A DNA stretch of 17,099 bases from positions 1 through 17,099 of the forward strand of contig CALMGA010000053.1 of assembly GCA_937863205.1 (NCBI GenBank), read 5' to 3'. The notes under the pieces are model-generated. The model did no database searches, was not told the DNA's origin, and saw nothing but the letters and a program-made list of their open reading frames with translations. Shown in pieces: positions 15,196 through 17,099 of the stretch. The stretch comes from an uncultured Beijerinckiaceae bacterium (GTDB taxonomy: Bacteria > Pseudomonadota > Alphaproteobacteria > Rhizobiales > Beijerinckiaceae). Both the position numbers and the translations under genes were made by a program. Every line of letters starts with the position of its first letter. Position 1 is the first letter of the stretch.

Positions 15196-17099
15196 ATGAA
15201 CGGGCCTGTTTCTTCTCGGCCGATGTGCCCGCCCGCCACCGCCACGCCCCGGTGGCGCCATGCCTGCCACTTCGGGGGCCTGCTTCTTCTCGCCGGCGCG
15301 GCGCTGGGGTTGGCGCTGCCCGTTCGGCCGCCGCTGTCGCTCAGCGGCCTGCTGCAGGTCCTTTACGCCCTCGCCGTCGCCCTCAACGTTTGGCAGCTCG
15401 CCCTGTCGACGTGGAGCAGCGTGCTCGGCGCCGCCGTCGCCTGCCGGGATCGGGCCGCCCGACACCTGGGACGCCGGCCGGCGCTCGCGGATGCCCCGAT
15501 CCTGCGCCCGCCGACCGGGCGCGCACGCACGGCGGTGCTGCTGCCGGTCCACGAGGAGGACGCGACGCGCGTCTTCGCCCTGGCCGCCGTGACCGCCGAC
15601 GCGCTCGCCGCGCGGCAGAAGGCCGGTGAGCGGGTCGGTCAGCGCCTCGGCGTCGTCGACATCTTCGTGCTCAGCGACACCCGCTCGATCGCCGGCGCGG
15701 CGCAGGAGGAGCGGGTCGCCCGCCGCCTCGCCGCCATCGGCGCAGCGGATGGCAGGCCGCCCGTGTTCTATCGTCGCCGGATCGAGAACACCGGCCGCAA
15801 GGCCGGCAACATCGCCGAATTCTGCGCCCGCTGGGGCGCGTCCTACGACTTCCTGGTCGTGCTCGACGCCGACAGCCTGATGTCGGGCGAGGCGATCGCC
15901 CGCCTGATCGGCGCGATGGAGGCCAACCCCGGTGCCGGGCTGATCCAGGCGATGTGTTATCCGCTGGGGCGCTCGACCCTGTTCGCCCGCCTGCAGCAGT
16001 TCGGCGCCCGGCTGCACGGTCCCGCCTTCCAGCGCGGCGTCGCCTTCTGGCAGGGGCCGCGAGGCAATTATTGGGGGCACAACGCCATCCTGCGCGCGGG
16101 CGCCTTCGCGGGCGCCTGCGGCCTGCCGGTGCTGCCGGGGCCGCCGCCCTTCGGCGGCGAGATCATGAGTCACGACACGGTGGAAGCGGCCCTGATGCTG
16201 CGCGCCGGCTACGATGCGTGGATGCTGCCGGACAGCCCCGGCAGGTGCCACGACGGCAACGGGCACGGCTCCTGGGAGGAAACGCCGACCAACCTCGTCG
16301 ACAACCTCGGCCGCGACCGCCGCTGGTGCCAGGGCAACCTGCAGCACATGCAGGTGCTGCGCGCCTCCGGCCTCCGGCTCGCCTCGTATTACCATCTCAC
16401 CCGCGGGCTGCTGCACTACCTCTACACGGTTCCCTTCCTTGCCTGGCTGATCCTGTACGCGACGGTCGACCGCCACCCCGCGCCGGGCTGCGACCGCGCG
16501 CTCCTCATCCTGGTCGGAAGCCTGTTGCTCGCGCGCCGGCTGATCGGGCTGGCGGAAGCGCTGCTCACCGATGCGTCGGGCTTCGGCGGCGCGGCCGGGC
16601 TGACCACCAGCGCGGCGCTGGACGCGCTGGTCGACGCCCTCTGCTACCCCGTGCTGGTCACCTTTCACGCGCTGTTCCTCGCCGCCGCGCTGGCCGGGCG
16701 CGGCGTGCGCTGGGACGCGCAAGGGCGCGGCGACCGCGCCCTCGACTGGCGGCAGGCATGGCGGGTGATGGGACCGCCGCTCGCGGGGGCGCTGGCCGCG
16801 GTGGCGTTGATCGCCCCCGCCGCGCCGCTGCCGGCGGTTCTTCTCGCGCCGGGCCTGATCCTGGGCGTGCCGTTCGCCGTCTGGTCGAGCCGCCGCGATC
16901 TCGGGCTATGGGCGCGCCGCCACGGGCTGTTCCAGATCCCCGACGAGACCCGGCCGCCGTCGGCCTGGACCGCGCTGCAGCGAGCCGAAGCGGCGCTTGC
17001 CGCGACCACCGCCGAGGCCGAGCCGGCGCCGCTGCCGCCCGCGCGCGGCCCGCCCCTGATCGTGCCGCAGCTGCGCCGGCCCGGCCTGCCGGCCGGGGG
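15196..17099 (+). CDS. opgH: Glucans biosynthesis glucosyltransferase H, 3' end outside window
   Basis: At least 634 residues of OpgH (MdoH), the inner-membrane family 2 glucosyltransferase that polymerises UDP-glucose into the backbone of osmoregulated periplasmic glucans. Two N-terminal membrane segments (~24-42 and ~50-70) precede the cytoplasmic catalytic domain: LLPVHEED (115-122), VLSDTR (158-163), VVLDADSLMSG (221-231), QGPRGNYWGHNA (286-297), GGEIMSHDTVEAALM (320-334) with D327, and DRRWCQGNLQH (374-384), the QxxRW-type acceptor motif. Further membrane segments follow after ~405. The ATG at 15196 follows an in-frame TGA directly and has GGGGA upstream; an alternative ATG is at 15223. 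The usual partner opgG is not upstream, so it is either downstream beyond the edge or unlinked. Eight extra residues (CHDGNGHG, 351-358) precede the conserved WEE. Confidence 0.95.
   Translation, partial: MNGPVSSRPMCPPATATPRWRHACHFGGLLLLAGAALGLALPVRPPLSLSGLLQVLYALAVALNVWQLALSTWSSVLGAAVACRDRAARHLGRRPALADAPILRPPTGRARTAVLLPVHEEDATRVFALAAVTADALAARQKAGERVGQRLGVVDIFVLSDTRSIAGAAQEERVARRLAAIGAADGRPPVFYRRRIENTGRKAGNIAEFCARWGASYDFLVVLDADSLMSGEAIARLIGAMEANPGAGLIQAMCYPLGRSTLFARLQQFGARLHGPAFQRGVAFWQGPRGNYWGHNAILRAGAFAGACGLPVLPGPPPFGGEIMSHDTVEAALMLRAGYDAWMLPDSPGRCHDGNGHGSWEETPTNLVDNLGRDRRWCQGNLQHMQVLRASGLRLASYYHLTRGLLHYLYTVPFLAWLILYATVDRHPAPGCDRALLILVGSLLLARRLIGLAEALLTDASGFGGAAGLTTSAALDALVDALCYPVLVTFHALFLAAALAGRGVRWDAQGRGDRALDWRQAWRVMGPPLAGALAAVALIAPAAPLPAVLLAPGLILGVPFAVWSSRRDLGLWARRHGLFQIPDETRPPSAWTALQRAEAALAATTAEAEPAPLPPARGPPLIVPQLRRPGLPAG

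Overview
The window reads as chromosomal DNA of a high-GC (about 70%) alphaproteobacterium, probably a member of the Hyphomicrobiales. The basis is the gene set: a GAF-containing PtsP, a HpnO-like class III aminotransferase, a siderophore-interacting flavin reductase, an OpgH glucosyltransferase and a multi-PAS hybrid kinase. A palindrome at 11341-11379 also resembles the dispersed 'AGAGCAT...ATGCTCT' intergenic elements known from that order. Genus cannot be fixed from the sequence alone.

Layout. 1-834 (+) is the 3' part of a metallophosphoesterase. 992-1931 holds two broken regulators lying 5' end to 5' end: the UTRA effector domain of a GntR/HutC regulator on the minus strand and the HTH half of a LuxR-type regulator on the plus strand. 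A single deletion through a divergent pair would explain both. A paired AATTTCCTGAC repeat follows. 2045-3469 (+) is the HpnO-like aminotransferase, apparently with a leaderless promoter. It converges on a siderophore-interacting protein (3523-4296, -), with a small hairpin between them. Next is a minus-strand group: a YbdK-type carboxylate-amine ligase (6233-7351), a class I/II aminotransferase 5 bases after it (5082-6227), and a lower-GC gene of unknown function with PD-(D/E)XK nuclease features (4487-5023). A small secreted four-cysteine protein (7884-8255, +) converges on ptsP (8326-10605, -). About 730 bases without a convincing gene follow, then the palindrome that ends a 1120-residue hybrid histidine kinase (11378-14740, -). 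Divergent from the kinase is opgH (15196 to the right edge, +).

How the genes relate. Most are single-gene units for envelope and nutrient functions: hopanoid side-chain amination, periplasmic glucan synthesis, iron release from siderophores and nitrogen-PTS phosphorelay. The only tight operon is ybdK plus the aminotransferase. The least explained items are the low-GC nuclease-like gene behind that operon, the ybdK-aminotransferase pairing itself, and the scar of the two decapitated regulators. I found no CRISPR array, phage genes, tRNA, rRNA or intact transposase.
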